From Ruminococcus sp. (GTDB lineage: Bacteria; Bacillota; Clostridia; Oscillospirales; Ruminococcaceae), in assembly GCA_017620025.1 (NCBI GenBank), contig JAFZRF010000055.1:1-64000 (forward strand): a DNA stretch of 64,000 bases, read 5' to 3'. Every line of letters starts with the position of its first letter. The stretch's first letter is position 1. Under the pieces are notes generated by a model that did not search any database, was not told where the DNA came from, and saw nothing but the letters and a program-made list of their open reading frames with translations. A program made the position numbers and the translations under genes. Shown here piece by piece: positions 25,221-33,418 of this stretch.

Positions 25221-25266
25221 GTAACAGCATCAGTGACAAATGTAACAATATCAGTGACAAGTGTGA
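25221..25266 (+). promoter_or_regulatory. 21-base direct repeats between the divergent promoters
   Basis: GTAACA-2-ATCAGTGACAA occurs at 25221 and again at 25242, a 21-base period (two helical turns), with a partial third GTGACA at 25263. They lie between the two divergent promoters, just upstream of the phosphonate -35 box. They are candidate regulator sites. Confidence 0.6.
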
Positions 25267-25284
25267 CAGGAATGCATTCTCCGA

Positions 25285-25313
25285 TTGATTTGTGCTTCCC
25301 GGTGTGGTATAAT
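25285..25313 (+). promoter_or_regulatory. Promoter of the phosphonate operon
   Basis: TTGATT at 25285-25290 and TATAAT at 25308-25313 are 17 bases apart. The start codon is 32 bases downstream. Confidence 0.82.
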
Positions 25314-25344
25314 CAGTATATCCTAAAAGATCGGAGATAAGACT

Positions 25345-27360
25345 ATGACAGCACTTATCCTTGCATCGGGCGTCGGCTCGAGAATGGGCGCTCTTACGGC
25401 TCAGCGTCCGAAATGCATGACTCCTCTCCCGGACGGAGAGACCATAATAAGCCGTCAGCTCAGACAGCTCACTGCTGCCGGTATCAGCCGGATAGTCATC
25501 ACCACCGGAGCCCTTGCCGGTGTGCTGAAGGACTATGTGGTTTCACTGAATACCGGAGCTGAGATAGTATTCGTACATAACCCGGACTATGAGTCCACTA
25601 ATTATATATATTCAATGTACCTTGCCGCAGAAGAGCTCACTGGAGATATCCTTCTCATGCACGGCGACCTTGTATTCGAGGACGCTGTTCTTGATATAGT
25701 ATTGAAGAGCGAGACGAGCGCAATGGCAGTAAGCACAACTCTCCCGCTGCCGGAAAAGGATTTCAAGGCCGTTATCATCGACGGCATGATAACCGCAGTC
25801 GGCATACAGTTCACGGAGAATGCTGCTGCCGCACAGCCGCTCTACAGGCTCACTGACGCTGACCGGAAGACATGGTTCTCTCAGATAGAGGCCTGCTGCC
25901 GGAGCAAAGATCCGGAGAAGCTGCGCTGCTATGCCGAAAATGCCCTCAATGAGGTATCCGGCAGCTGCTGCATTCGTCTGGCAGACTTCACCGGACTTCT
26001 CTGCTCGGAGATAGACAACGCAGAGGATCTTGCAAGAGTCTCCGCAGAGCTTGAAGTTCTCAAAAGCCGCAGCGTATATATATGCTTTTCGGCGGATGTG
26101 ATACACAGCGGTCATATCAGCATGATACAGAAGGCAGCTTCTCTCGGCAGGCTCACAGTCGGCATCATGACGGACGAAGCCGTAACCGCATACAAGCACT
26201 TTCCACTTGTCCCCTACGAGGAGAGAGCAAGGCTTTTCAGCAATATAACAGGCGTTGAAAAAGTCGTGCCGCAGAGTACGCTCAGCTACAGGGACAACCT
26301 TGAAGAGCTGAAGCCGGATATAGTGGTCCACGGCGATGACTGGCGCGCAGGCTTTCAGAAGCCGGTGCGTGATGAAGTAATATCAGTCCTTGACAGCTTC
26401 GGCGGACGCCTTGTGGAGTTTCCCTACTCCGCCGAGCCCCATATCTTTGCAGCGGAACGCAATATGAGAGCTGCTCTTGCACTGCCGGATTACCGCCGGG
26501 GCATACTGCGCAAGCTCCTTGATACCCGCCACCGCATCACAGCGATAGAAGCGCACAGCGGACTCACCGGACTAATAGCCGAGAATGCAAGAGTATATGA
26601 AAACGGCTCTGTACGGCAGTTTGATGCCATGTGGATATCCTCCCTCTGCGATTCAACATCAAGAGGCAAGCCGGATATCGAGCTTGTGGATATGACGGCG
26701 CGTATGCGTACAGTAAACGAGATAATGGAGGTCACCACAAAGCCTATCATCTTCGACGGTGACACGGGCGGACTTACAGAGCACTTCGTTTACACTGTCC
26801 GAACACTTGAACGCACAGGCGTATCAATGGTGATAATAGAGGACAAGACAGGTCTGAAAAAGAACTCCCTTTTCGGTACTGAGGTAGAGCAGACTCAGGC
26901 GGATACCGAAGCCTTCTGCCAGAAGATAACTGCCGGAAAGAACGCGCTTAAAACAGACGGCCTTATGATATGCGCCCGGATAGAGAGCCTTATTCTCGGC
27001 AAGGGAATGGATGATGCACTCTCCCGTGCAAAAGCCTATACCGCAGCCGGTGCTGATGCGATAATGATACACAGCCGGAGCAGTTCCCCCGATGAGGTAC
27101 TGTCATTTGCACGTCTCTTCCGTGAGACTGACAGCTTCACGCCACTTGTATGCGTGCCGACGAGCTACAGCTCAGTCACCGAGGAGGAGCTATACGATGC
27201 CGGCATCAATATCGTCATATACGCAAACCAGCTCACACGCTCGGCATTCCCTGCGATGCAGCGCACCGCCGAATCGATACTCCGCTCACACTCCGCCGGA
27301 GAATGCGAGAGTATGTGTATGCCGTTCAGAGAGATAATACGTCTCATACCGGAGGAATGA
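25345..27360 (+). CDS. Three-domain fusion: nucleotidyltransferase, cytidylyltransferase, PEP mutase
   Basis: A 671-residue fusion. Residues 1 to about 235 form a LicC/PntC-like sugar-nucleotidyltransferase fold (LASGVGSRMG at 6-15, acidic HGDLVFE at 106-112). Residues about 242-375 form a cytidylyltransferase with HSGH (254-257). Residues about 385-671 form phosphoenolpyruvate mutase, with DGDTGG (471-476) and EDK at 499-501 followed by KNSLF. PEP mutase makes phosphonopyruvate, the entry to nearly all C-P compounds. The CyTase-PEP mutase pair resembles Fom1 of fosfomycin biosynthesis, which makes CMP-activated hydroxyethylphosphonate; the extra N-terminal transferase domain adds a second possible activation step. 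Two downstream genes complete the pathway. This is a strong assignment for domains; the final product is inference. Confidence 0.93.
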   Translation: MTALILASGVGSRMGALTAQRPKCMTPLPDGETIISRQLRQLTAAGISRIVITTGALAGVLKDYVVSLNTGAEIVFVHNPDYESTNYIYSMYLAAEELTGDILLMHGDLVFEDAVLDIVLKSETSAMAVSTTLPLPEKDFKAVIIDGMITAVGIQFTENAAAAQPLYRLTDADRKTWFSQIEACCRSKDPEKLRCYAENALNEVSGSCCIRLADFTGLLCSEIDNAEDLARVSAELEVLKSRSVYICFSADVIHSGHISMIQKAASLGRLTVGIMTDEAVTAYKHFPLVPYEERARLFSNITGVEKVVPQSTLSYRDNLEELKPDIVVHGDDWRAGFQKPVRDEVISVLDSFGGRLVEFPYSAEPHIFAAERNMRAALALPDYRRGILRKLLDTRHRITAIEAHSGLTGLIAENARVYENGSVRQFDAMWISSLCDSTSRGKPDIELVDMTARMRTVNEIMEVTTKPIIFDGDTGGLTEHFVYTVRTLERTGVSMVIIEDKTGLKKNSLFGTEVEQTQADTEAFCQKITAGKNALKTDGLMICARIESLILGKGMDDALSRAKAYTAAGADAIMIHSRSSSPDEVLSFARLFRETDSFTPLVCVPTSYSSVTEEELYDAGINIVIYANQLTRSAFPAMQRTAESILRSHSAGECESMCMPFREIIRLIPEE

Positions 27361-27361
27361 C

Positions 27362-28480
27362 ATGGGAGATCAGCTTATATTCCGGGGAACAGAGGGCTGC
27401 AGAAGCCTCGAAGCGCACCTTGTATCCCTCGGCTGCAAAAGACTGCTGCTTGTATGCGGCCGCTCTCTTTCTCATACACCGGCCGGAAAGTTCTTCGGCT
27501 CACTTACTGAACGCACCGGCATAGAGGTAATAAGATTCAGCGGCTTTTCTCCTAATCCCGATTACAACGATATTGTGGATGGCGTGAAGTGCTTCAGAGA
27601 AAACGGCTGTGATGCCGTATGCGGGGCAGGCGGAGGAAGCGCTATGGATACGGCTAAGTGTATAAAGCTCTTTGCCGCGCTGTCTGATGACCGCAGCTAT
27701 ACCTCGCAGCAGATAATACCCAACAGTATCCCCCTTATCGCCGTACCTACCACAGCCGGAACAGGCAGCGAGGCCACACGCTTTGCGGTTATCTATCAGG
27801 ACGGTGAGAAGATATCCGTCACCGACGACAGCGGCCTGCCGGAGGCTGTACTGCTTGACCCGGCCAATCTTGCCGGACTTCCCGCACTGCACAGAAATGC
27901 GTCAATGCTCGATGCGCTCTGCCATGCCATAGAATCCCTGTGGTCGGTAAGGGCAACTGACGAGAGCAAAGAATACTCACGCAGCGCTGTTCGCATGATA
28001 GTAATCAATATGGAAGGCTACATCTCCGGCGGCAAGGAATGCAGCAGACACATGATGGAAGCTGCACACACCGCCGGAAAAGCAATTAATATCACGACTA
28101 CTACTGCCGCCCATGCAATGAGCTATAAGCTTACCAGGCTGTATGGGATACCGCACGGTCATGCAGCAGCACTGTGCCTGCCGGAGGTCTGCCGTTATCT
28201 GTCGGAGAATGCAGATAAGTGCAGCAGCGGAGAGGAGCATCTCAGAAGCACACTCGGGGAGATACCGCCGCTGCTCGGCTGTGAGAGCTTTGATACAGCA
28301 CTGTCATTCCTTACAGAACTGCCGGAAAGACTCGGTCTTGTAACACCGCAGAATGTTACTGACGATGACATTGAGTTGCTCGCAGCTTCCGTAAATGCGG
28401 AGAGACTGAGCAACTCTCCTGTAATACCGGACAGGAACGATATAAAAGAAATGTATACACATATACTCAGGAGGAAATAA
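27362..28480 (+). CDS. Iron-containing alcohol dehydrogenase, likely phosphonoacetaldehyde reductase
   Basis: A 372-residue group III (iron-dependent) alcohol dehydrogenase. The nucleotide motif GGGS is at 90-93, and metal ligands Asp184, His188, His251 and His265 are all present. It starts 1 base after the PEP mutase fusion stop and precedes phosphonopyruvate decarboxylase by 3 bases. In that setting it should reduce phosphonoacetaldehyde to 2-hydroxyethylphosphonate, as PhpC/FomC do. The absence of an aminotransferase in the operon argues for the hydroxy rather than the amino compound. Confidence 0.9.
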   Translation: MGDQLIFRGTEGCRSLEAHLVSLGCKRLLLVCGRSLSHTPAGKFFGSLTERTGIEVIRFSGFSPNPDYNDIVDGVKCFRENGCDAVCGAGGGSAMDTAKCIKLFAALSDDRSYTSQQIIPNSIPLIAVPTTAGTGSEATRFAVIYQDGEKISVTDDSGLPEAVLLDPANLAGLPALHRNASMLDALCHAIESLWSVRATDESKEYSRSAVRMIVINMEGYISGGKECSRHMMEAAHTAGKAINITTTTAAHAMSYKLTRLYGIPHGHAAALCLPEVCRYLSENADKCSSGEEHLRSTLGEIPPLLGCESFDTALSFLTELPERLGLVTPQNVTDDDIELLAASVNAERLSNSPVIPDRNDIKEMYTHILRRK

Positions 28481-28483
28481 ACC

Positions 28484-29593
28484 ATGCTTGCAGAAAGATT
28501 TATAGATATCATCGGAGCAGACTTCTTCACAGGCGTCCCTGACAGTGCCCTGCGGGGGCTCTGCGACTGTCTCTGTGACCGCTTCGGCACGGACGGCAGG
28601 CATCATCTTATAGGAGCAAATGAGGGAAACTGCGCCGCTGCAGCTGCCGGATATCATCTTGCCACAGGAAAAGTACCGGCAGTATATATGCAGAATTCCG
28701 GTGAGGGAAATATCATCAATCCTGCAGCAAGCCTGCTGAACAGGGAGGTCTACGGCATTCCGGTGCTGTTCGTTATAGGATGGCGCGGCGAGCCGGGAGT
28801 ACACGACGAACCGCAGCATATCTTCCAGGGCAGAAAGACGCTTGAGCTGCTTGATACAATGGAGATACCTTATACTGTAATAAGCCGTGAGACGACTGAG
28901 GAGGAGCTGCGTTCCTTCATTGAAGAAGCACAGAGCCTGTTCTCCGAGGGCAGGCAGGCTGCTCTCGTTGTACGCAGCGGAGCGCTTGAATACGGCAGGA
29001 AGATAAAATATACAAACGGCTTCACGCTTACACGTGAGGAGGCAATAAGACATATCATTGCAGTGACAGGTGATGATCCTGTTGCAGCCACAACAGGCAA
29101 GGCTGGCCGTGAGCTCTATGAGATACGTGAAGCACTCGGTCAGGATCACAGCCGTGATTTCCTTACAGTAGGTTCAATGGGGCACTGCTCTTCCATTGCC
29201 CTCGGTATAGCACTGAATACCGCATCAAAGGTATGGTGCATCGACGGAGACGGAGCAGCGATCATGCACATGGGAGCAATGTCCGTCATTGGTGCTCAGT
29301 CTCCCGGCAATCTGGTGCATATAGTCATAAACAACGAAGCGCATGAATCTGTCGGAGGAATGCCGACCTCAGCAGGGCACACAGACCTCGCCGCCGTAGC
29401 GAAGGCCTGCGGATACATAAATACCTGCTGTGTGCAGTCGGCGGAGGCGCTTGACGATGCACTTTTAACAGCAAGGAACAGCAGCGTGCTTACCTTCATC
29501 GAGGTGCGTACAGCAATAGGCGCAAGAGCAGACCTCGGCAGACCAAAGACCACACCGGAGGAGAATAAAAGAGCGTTTATGGGAGCGCTGTAA
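28484..29593 (+). CDS. Phosphonopyruvate decarboxylase (TPP-dependent)
   Basis: A 369-residue thiamine pyrophosphate enzyme in the two-domain form usual for phosphonopyruvate decarboxylase. The N-terminal Glu region (GANEGNCAAAA, about 44-54) and the TPP motif GDGAAIM to INN (about 255-283) are complete. It decarboxylates phosphonopyruvate to phosphonoacetaldehyde, which makes the unfavourable PEP mutase reaction run forward. Sulfopyruvate decarboxylase is the nearest alternative but does not fit the operon. AGGAGG lies before the ATG. A dispersed repeat and then a terminator follow the stop. Confidence 0.92.
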   Translation: MLAERFIDIIGADFFTGVPDSALRGLCDCLCDRFGTDGRHHLIGANEGNCAAAAAGYHLATGKVPAVYMQNSGEGNIINPAASLLNREVYGIPVLFVIGWRGEPGVHDEPQHIFQGRKTLELLDTMEIPYTVISRETTEEELRSFIEEAQSLFSEGRQAALVVRSGALEYGRKIKYTNGFTLTREEAIRHIIAVTGDDPVAATTGKAGRELYEIREALGQDHSRDFLTVGSMGHCSSIALGIALNTASKVWCIDGDGAAIMHMGAMSVIGAQSPGNLVHIVINNEAHESVGGMPTSAGHTDLAAVAKACGYINTCCVQSAEALDDALLTARNSSVLTFIEVRTAIGARADLGRPKTTPEENKRAFMGAL

Positions 29594-29659
29594 GAGTTTA
29601 CAGAAGCTGAACCATCAGTAAGCATCCTTCTTAGTCTTTCATCAGACGTTAATTTTCTC

Positions 29660-29836
29660 AGGGGACGCCTTCACTTGCAAGGCGTCCCCTCTTCCAAAAC
29701 AGTCCCCCGGACTGTTTGGGAATTCACCCCTTGCGAAGCGCCCTGAGGAAATATGCGGGACTCTGTCCCGCACCCTGCCAGAGGCTCTGCCTCTGGACTC
29801 CGCTAAAGGGACGCAGTCCCTTTAGAATCCCAAACC
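29660..29836 (+). repeat. Dispersed hairpin repeat, copy 3
   Basis: The same element as 19899-20135, without the nested insert. Compared with copy 1, one stem is GGGAC/GTCCC instead of GGGGC/GCCCC and the last stem is AAAGGGAC/GTCCCTTT instead of AAAGGGGC/GCCCCTTT: both sides changed together. It lies in the 3' region of the phosphonate operon, before its terminator. Confidence 0.88.
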
Positions 29837-29867
29837 TATCAGATTATAGCCTTTTTGGCAAACTGAA

Positions 29868-29896
29868 GGAACCGGTCAGAATCCGGTTCCTTTTTT
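29868..29896 (+). terminator. Rho-independent terminator of the phosphonate operon
   Basis: GGAACCGG (29868-29875) pairs with CCGGTTCC (29883-29890), followed by TTTTTT. The remainder of the gap to 29991 is AT-rich leader with a weak TATAGT at 29949 and no clear -35 box. Confidence 0.88.
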
Positions 29897-29991
29897 ATTT
29901 CAAAAAAATCTGAAAATCAGATAAAAAGTTGATATTTGAGTTTTATGATATAGTTACAGTAGAAAAACTACCCGAAAAATGAGGTGTTTAT

Positions 29992-30888
29992 ATGGACAAC
30001 AATATCATTATCAGAAACATGAACAAGTTCTACGGAAAGAAACAGGCTCTGTTCAATATCGATCTCACGATAGAACAGGGTATGTTCGGGCTTCTCGGCA
30101 GGAACGGCGCCGGCAAGACAACGCTTATGAAAACGCTTGCCGCTCTCCACCAAAAAAAGGACGGCGAGGTGACTGTCTGCGGCGTACCTGTAGAGAAGGC
30201 AAAGAAGATACGTGCCATGACCGGTTATCTGCCGCAGGATTTTTCGATGTACCCGAATATGAGAACAGATGAGGCTCTCGATTACCTCGGTGCTCTGGCA
30301 GGCATACCCTCACAGGAGAGAAAAAAGCGTGTGGAGGAGCTTCTTGAAAAGGTGAATCTCACCAGCCACCGCCGCAAGAAGGTAAAGGAGCTTTCAGGCG
30401 GCATGAAGCGGCGTCTCGGTATTGCTCAGGCTCTTCTCCACGATCCGAAGGTCATAATCGTTGACGAGCCTACCGCAGGCCTCGATCCCGAGGAGCGCAT
30501 ACGTTTCCGCAACCTCCTCTGTGAGGTCGCAGAGAACAGGATAGTCATACTCTCCACACATATCGTCGGAGATGTTGAGTCTACCTGCGAGAATATCGCA
30601 ATAATGGACGAAGGCAGGATTCTCTGGAAAGGCACTGTGAACGAGCTGCTTGAGAATGCAAAGGGACATATCTACACTGCCAATATCGAGAAGCAGTATA
30701 TGTCGCAGATCAAGAAGGAATACATTGTTACGGGCATGGTCACACAGGCTGATTATACCACAGTAAGGCTTGTATCCGATGCTGAGCCCGATCTTCCGAA
30801 TGCCGTGCTGACCGAACCGGATCTTGAGAGTGCATATATGTACTGTCTCCATTCCAACGGCTGCAGTGTGAAAGGCGGTGAGGAATAA
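29992..30888 (+). CDS. ABC exporter ATP-binding protein
   Basis: A 298-residue ATPase of the CcmA/NatA-like class. Walker A is GRNGAGKTT (about 36-44), the signature LSGGMKRR (about 133-140) and Walker B VIIVDEPTAGLD. A C-terminal tail of about 85 residues follows the nucleotide-binding domain. Its stop overlaps the start of the first permease gene by one base. It should power the two adjacent membrane proteins in export of an unknown compound, perhaps a peptide antibiotic or lipid. Confidence 0.93.
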   Translation: MDNNIIIRNMNKFYGKKQALFNIDLTIEQGMFGLLGRNGAGKTTLMKTLAALHQKKDGEVTVCGVPVEKAKKIRAMTGYLPQDFSMYPNMRTDEALDYLGALAGIPSQERKKRVEELLEKVNLTSHRRKKVKELSGGMKRRLGIAQALLHDPKVIIVDEPTAGLDPEERIRFRNLLCEVAENRIVILSTHIVGDVESTCENIAIMDEGRILWKGTVNELLENAKGHIYTANIEKQYMSQIKKEYIVTGMVTQADYTTVRLVSDAEPDLPNAVLTEPDLESAYMYCLHSNGCSVKGGEE

Positions 30889-32114
30889 TGCTGTTCAGGC
30901 TTGAATGCAAAAAGATAGTACGCTCCGCAGCCTTCCTCATATACTGCGTTATCTCGGTGCTCTTCATTGCTACAAATTACTACAGCGACTGCAAGGGCGG
31001 AGTATACTTCGGCGAGGGCACTAAGATCGTCGAGGATCACGAACTGATAATGTACGGCGCACTGAACAGCCTGATGGGAGAGTATGCCGCCAACAAGTAC
31101 GTCTGCTATCCCTTCGGCTATTACAAGGCCGTTCATCTGAAAGAAAAGGATCAGCAGAAGATAGCCGGCTACCTCAGGGAGATGACCGGCACTGACGAAA
31201 AAGAGTTTGAAGAACTGCTCAGTACAGGCGAAAAATACTACGTAGGCATGAGCGACAAGCCGGTGTACGGCTTCCACGATGTCAGGATGACTGAAGGCTT
31301 TTCATATGACAGGTTCCTTGAGATAATGACAGATACCGATGATATGCTCGGCGGAGGCTCCGATTATGCGCCCGACTCCCTGCTTGCTCTTTACTCAGGT
31401 GTTGATATGACTGATGAAGAATTGAAGGAAGAGTACAGAGCCTTCATTGAAGATGACAAGGTAACGGGCGGACTTGCAAGACTGTTCTGCGACTATGTGG
31501 GCATTGATCTTGCGATACTTCCGGTATTCGTCGCAGCATGGCTCACATCCGCAGACAGAAAGCGCCGTATGCATGAGCTGGTATACACAAGGAAAATCTC
31601 CTCGGCGAAGCTCGTATTCACAAGATATGCTGCCCTTGTATTCACCATGTTCATACCGGTAGTGCTTGAGATGATCGTTGCTTTGATTCAGGCCGTTGTA
31701 GAATACAATGGTGAGAGTCTTGATATGACGGCTATGTTTACTCTGCCTACTTTCTGGCTGCTGCCGAACCTGCTTTTCACTACTGCCGCAGGAGTTCTCA
31801 TCACAGAAGTATTCTCAGCTCCGGCAGCGATATTTGCTCAGGTAGTTATCTGGTTCAAGGCTACTATAACCGCAAGCCGGATGCTCAGCGGAAAGATAGG
31901 CAGATTCGATCTGGTATGCCGTCACAACTCTCCTACAGACAGAAGCGCATTCCTTATGAATCATGACAATTTCATTTTCAGCCGTATATTCTGGACAGTG
32001 ATCTCGTTAGTTCTCGTCGTCCTTGCAGTATACGCATACGACGCAAAGAGAGGAGGAAGATTCAATGGCATCAGGCTGTTTGGCAAGGGTGGTCTCCTCA
32101 GACGTAAGGCATAA
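30888..32114 (+). CDS. ABC-2-type permease
   Basis: A 408-residue membrane protein: one helix at the N terminus (about 12-28), a large outer domain of about 170 residues (about 35-205) and then five or six helices (about 210-395). That layout is common for ABC-2 permeases linked to two-component systems in Bacillota. It starts within the ATPase stop (TAATG) and overlaps the next gene by 50 bases. Confidence 0.88.
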   Translation: MLFRLECKKIVRSAAFLIYCVISVLFIATNYYSDCKGGVYFGEGTKIVEDHELIMYGALNSLMGEYAANKYVCYPFGYYKAVHLKEKDQQKIAGYLREMTGTDEKEFEELLSTGEKYYVGMSDKPVYGFHDVRMTEGFSYDRFLEIMTDTDDMLGGGSDYAPDSLLALYSGVDMTDEELKEEYRAFIEDDKVTGGLARLFCDYVGIDLAILPVFVAAWLTSADRKRRMHELVYTRKISSAKLVFTRYAALVFTMFIPVVLEMIVALIQAVVEYNGESLDMTAMFTLPTFWLLPNLLFTTAAGVLITEVFSAPAAIFAQVVIWFKATITASRMLSGKIGRFDLVCRHNSPTDRSAFLMNHDNFIFSRIFWTVISLVLVVLAVYAYDAKRGGRFNGIRLFGKGGLLRRKA

Positions 32115-32694
32115 TTTCCTTATACACTATCTTGCAGCGGCAGCAGTGCTGCTCATGACCCCTGTGATATTCGGGCTCGCAGAGCTCGACAGGAGTATGG
32201 CAGCGCTCCCGCTCGAGACAATGCCGCCCCTCATGGGACTTATACTCCTCACTCCCCTGCTCTCACCGGAACAGAATGAGGGCATACTCGATACGGTGCG
32301 TTCAAAGAAGATGAGCAGACAGCTCGTCACCGGACTGAGAGTCTTATGCTCACTTGCCGTTCTCGCAATACTTATCGCTGCACTCGGAGGTTATATGAAA
32401 TACAACAGCTGCGACGTGACGCTCGGAATGTGTGCCGGCGCTTTTGCAGGCGCTGCAGCACTCGGCGCACTCGGATTCTTCTCCTCGGCTGTGACGGATA
32501 ACGTGATAGTCGGATACATGGTATCGGTAATGTACTTCTTCATGAATCTGTTCCTCAAAAACAAGCTTGGCAGGTTCTGTCTTATGTCCATGAGCTGCAA
32601 TATAAAGGGCAGCAAACCTGTCCTTGCGGCAGCTGCCCTGGTGCTTATCGCTGCAGCTATGCTCTTCCGCAGGATATTCAGGAACGAGCAATGA
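32065..32694 (+). CDS. ABC-2-type permease subunit, small
   Basis: A 209-residue protein with about six hydrophobic helices and short loops, the second membrane subunit of the exporter. I start it at the ATG at 32065 because AGGAGG (32051-32056) is 8 bases upstream; this places the start inside the 3' end of the preceding gene, in another frame. Its stop is followed 2 bases later by a consensus promoter for the two-component genes. Confidence 0.82.
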   Translation: MASGCLARVVSSDVRHNFLIHYLAAAAVLLMTPVIFGLAELDRSMAALPLETMPPLMGLILLTPLLSPEQNEGILDTVRSKKMSRQLVTGLRVLCSLAVLAILIAALGGYMKYNSCDVTLGMCAGAFAGAAALGALGFFSSAVTDNVIVGYMVSVMYFFMNLFLKNKLGRFCLMSMSCNIKGSKPVLAAAALVLIAAAMLFRRIFRNEQ

Positions 32695-32696
32695 GA

Positions 32697-32725
32697 TTGA
32701 CATACCCGCCTGATGATAGTATAAT
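32697..32725 (+). promoter_or_regulatory. Consensus promoter of the two-component pair
   Basis: TTGACA at 32697-32702 and TATAAT at 32720-32725 are 17 bases apart, a perfect promoter 2 bases after the exporter genes. The leader before the GTG start at 32747 would be very short. Confidence 0.85.
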
Positions 32726-32746
32726 TGATCTATAGGAAGTGATAAT

Positions 32747-33418
32747 GTGTACAAGATACTTGTTGCCGATGATGAAAAGGACGTTGTGAGCCTGCTGAAG
32801 GATTATCTCGAGATGAATGGCTACTGCGTATATACCGCATACAACGGTACTCAGGCGATCGAGGCTGCTTCAAATCAGCCCGACCTGATACTCCTCGATG
32901 TGAATATGCCGGAGGCTGACGGATTTGAGGTTTGCTCACGGCTCAGGGAGCACATAGCCTGCCCGATTCTTTTCCTTACCGCCCGTGTGGAGGACGAGGA
33001 CAAGATTAACGGCTTTGCAGCGGGCGGAGACGATTATATCATCAAGCCCTTTTCGCTTGAAGAGCTCGGCGCACGCATCGCCGCACATATCCGCCGCGAC
33101 CACCGCACCGCAGCCTCGGCAAATGTACGGTTCTACGGTGATATCGTTATCAATTATACCGAGAAGACCGTCTCTGTCAGGGATACTGTCCTTGACCTTA
33201 CAAAGAAGGAATACGGCATTATAGAACTGCTCTCTCTCAATACGGGACAGGTCTACGACAAGGAACGCATCTACGAAAAGATATGGGGCTACGATGCCGA
33301 GGGCGACAGCTCTGTCGTTGCGGAGCATATCCGCAGGCTGAGAGCAAAGCTCGCCAAATGCGGACAGGAACAGCATATCGGGACAGTATGGGGAATGGGC
33401 TACAAATGGATAAAGTAA
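32747..33418 (+). CDS. OmpR/PhoB-family response regulator
   Basis: A 223-residue regulator: receiver (1 to about 118, acidic pocket Asp9-Asp10, phosphoacceptor Asp in LLDVNMP near 51, Lys in IKPFS) and winged helix (about 130-223). The start is GTG at 32747 with AGGAAG 7 bases before; the overlapping ATG at 32745 is in another frame. It should be phosphorylated by the kinase encoded in the overlapping next gene and control the exporter operon. Confidence 0.92.
   Translation: MYKILVADDEKDVVSLLKDYLEMNGYCVYTAYNGTQAIEAASNQPDLILLDVNMPEADGFEVCSRLREHIACPILFLTARVEDEDKINGFAAGGDDYIIKPFSLEELGARIAAHIRRDHRTAASANVRFYGDIVINYTEKTVSVRDTVLDLTKKEYGIIELLSLNTGQVYDKERIYEKIWGYDAEGDSSVVAEHIRRLRAKLAKCGQEQHIGTVWGMGYKWIK

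Noticed and set aside
28304..29149. Long minus-strand open frame opposite the phosphonopyruvate decarboxylase gene
   Set aside because: It lies wholly antisense to two convincing genes, has no ribosome site and its translation is rich in Cys/Tyr/Leu runs typical of reversed codons.
25345..29593. Fosfomycin biosynthesis cluster
   Set aside because: The first three steps match, but no epoxidase (Fom4/HppE) or dehydrogenase partner is present in the window.
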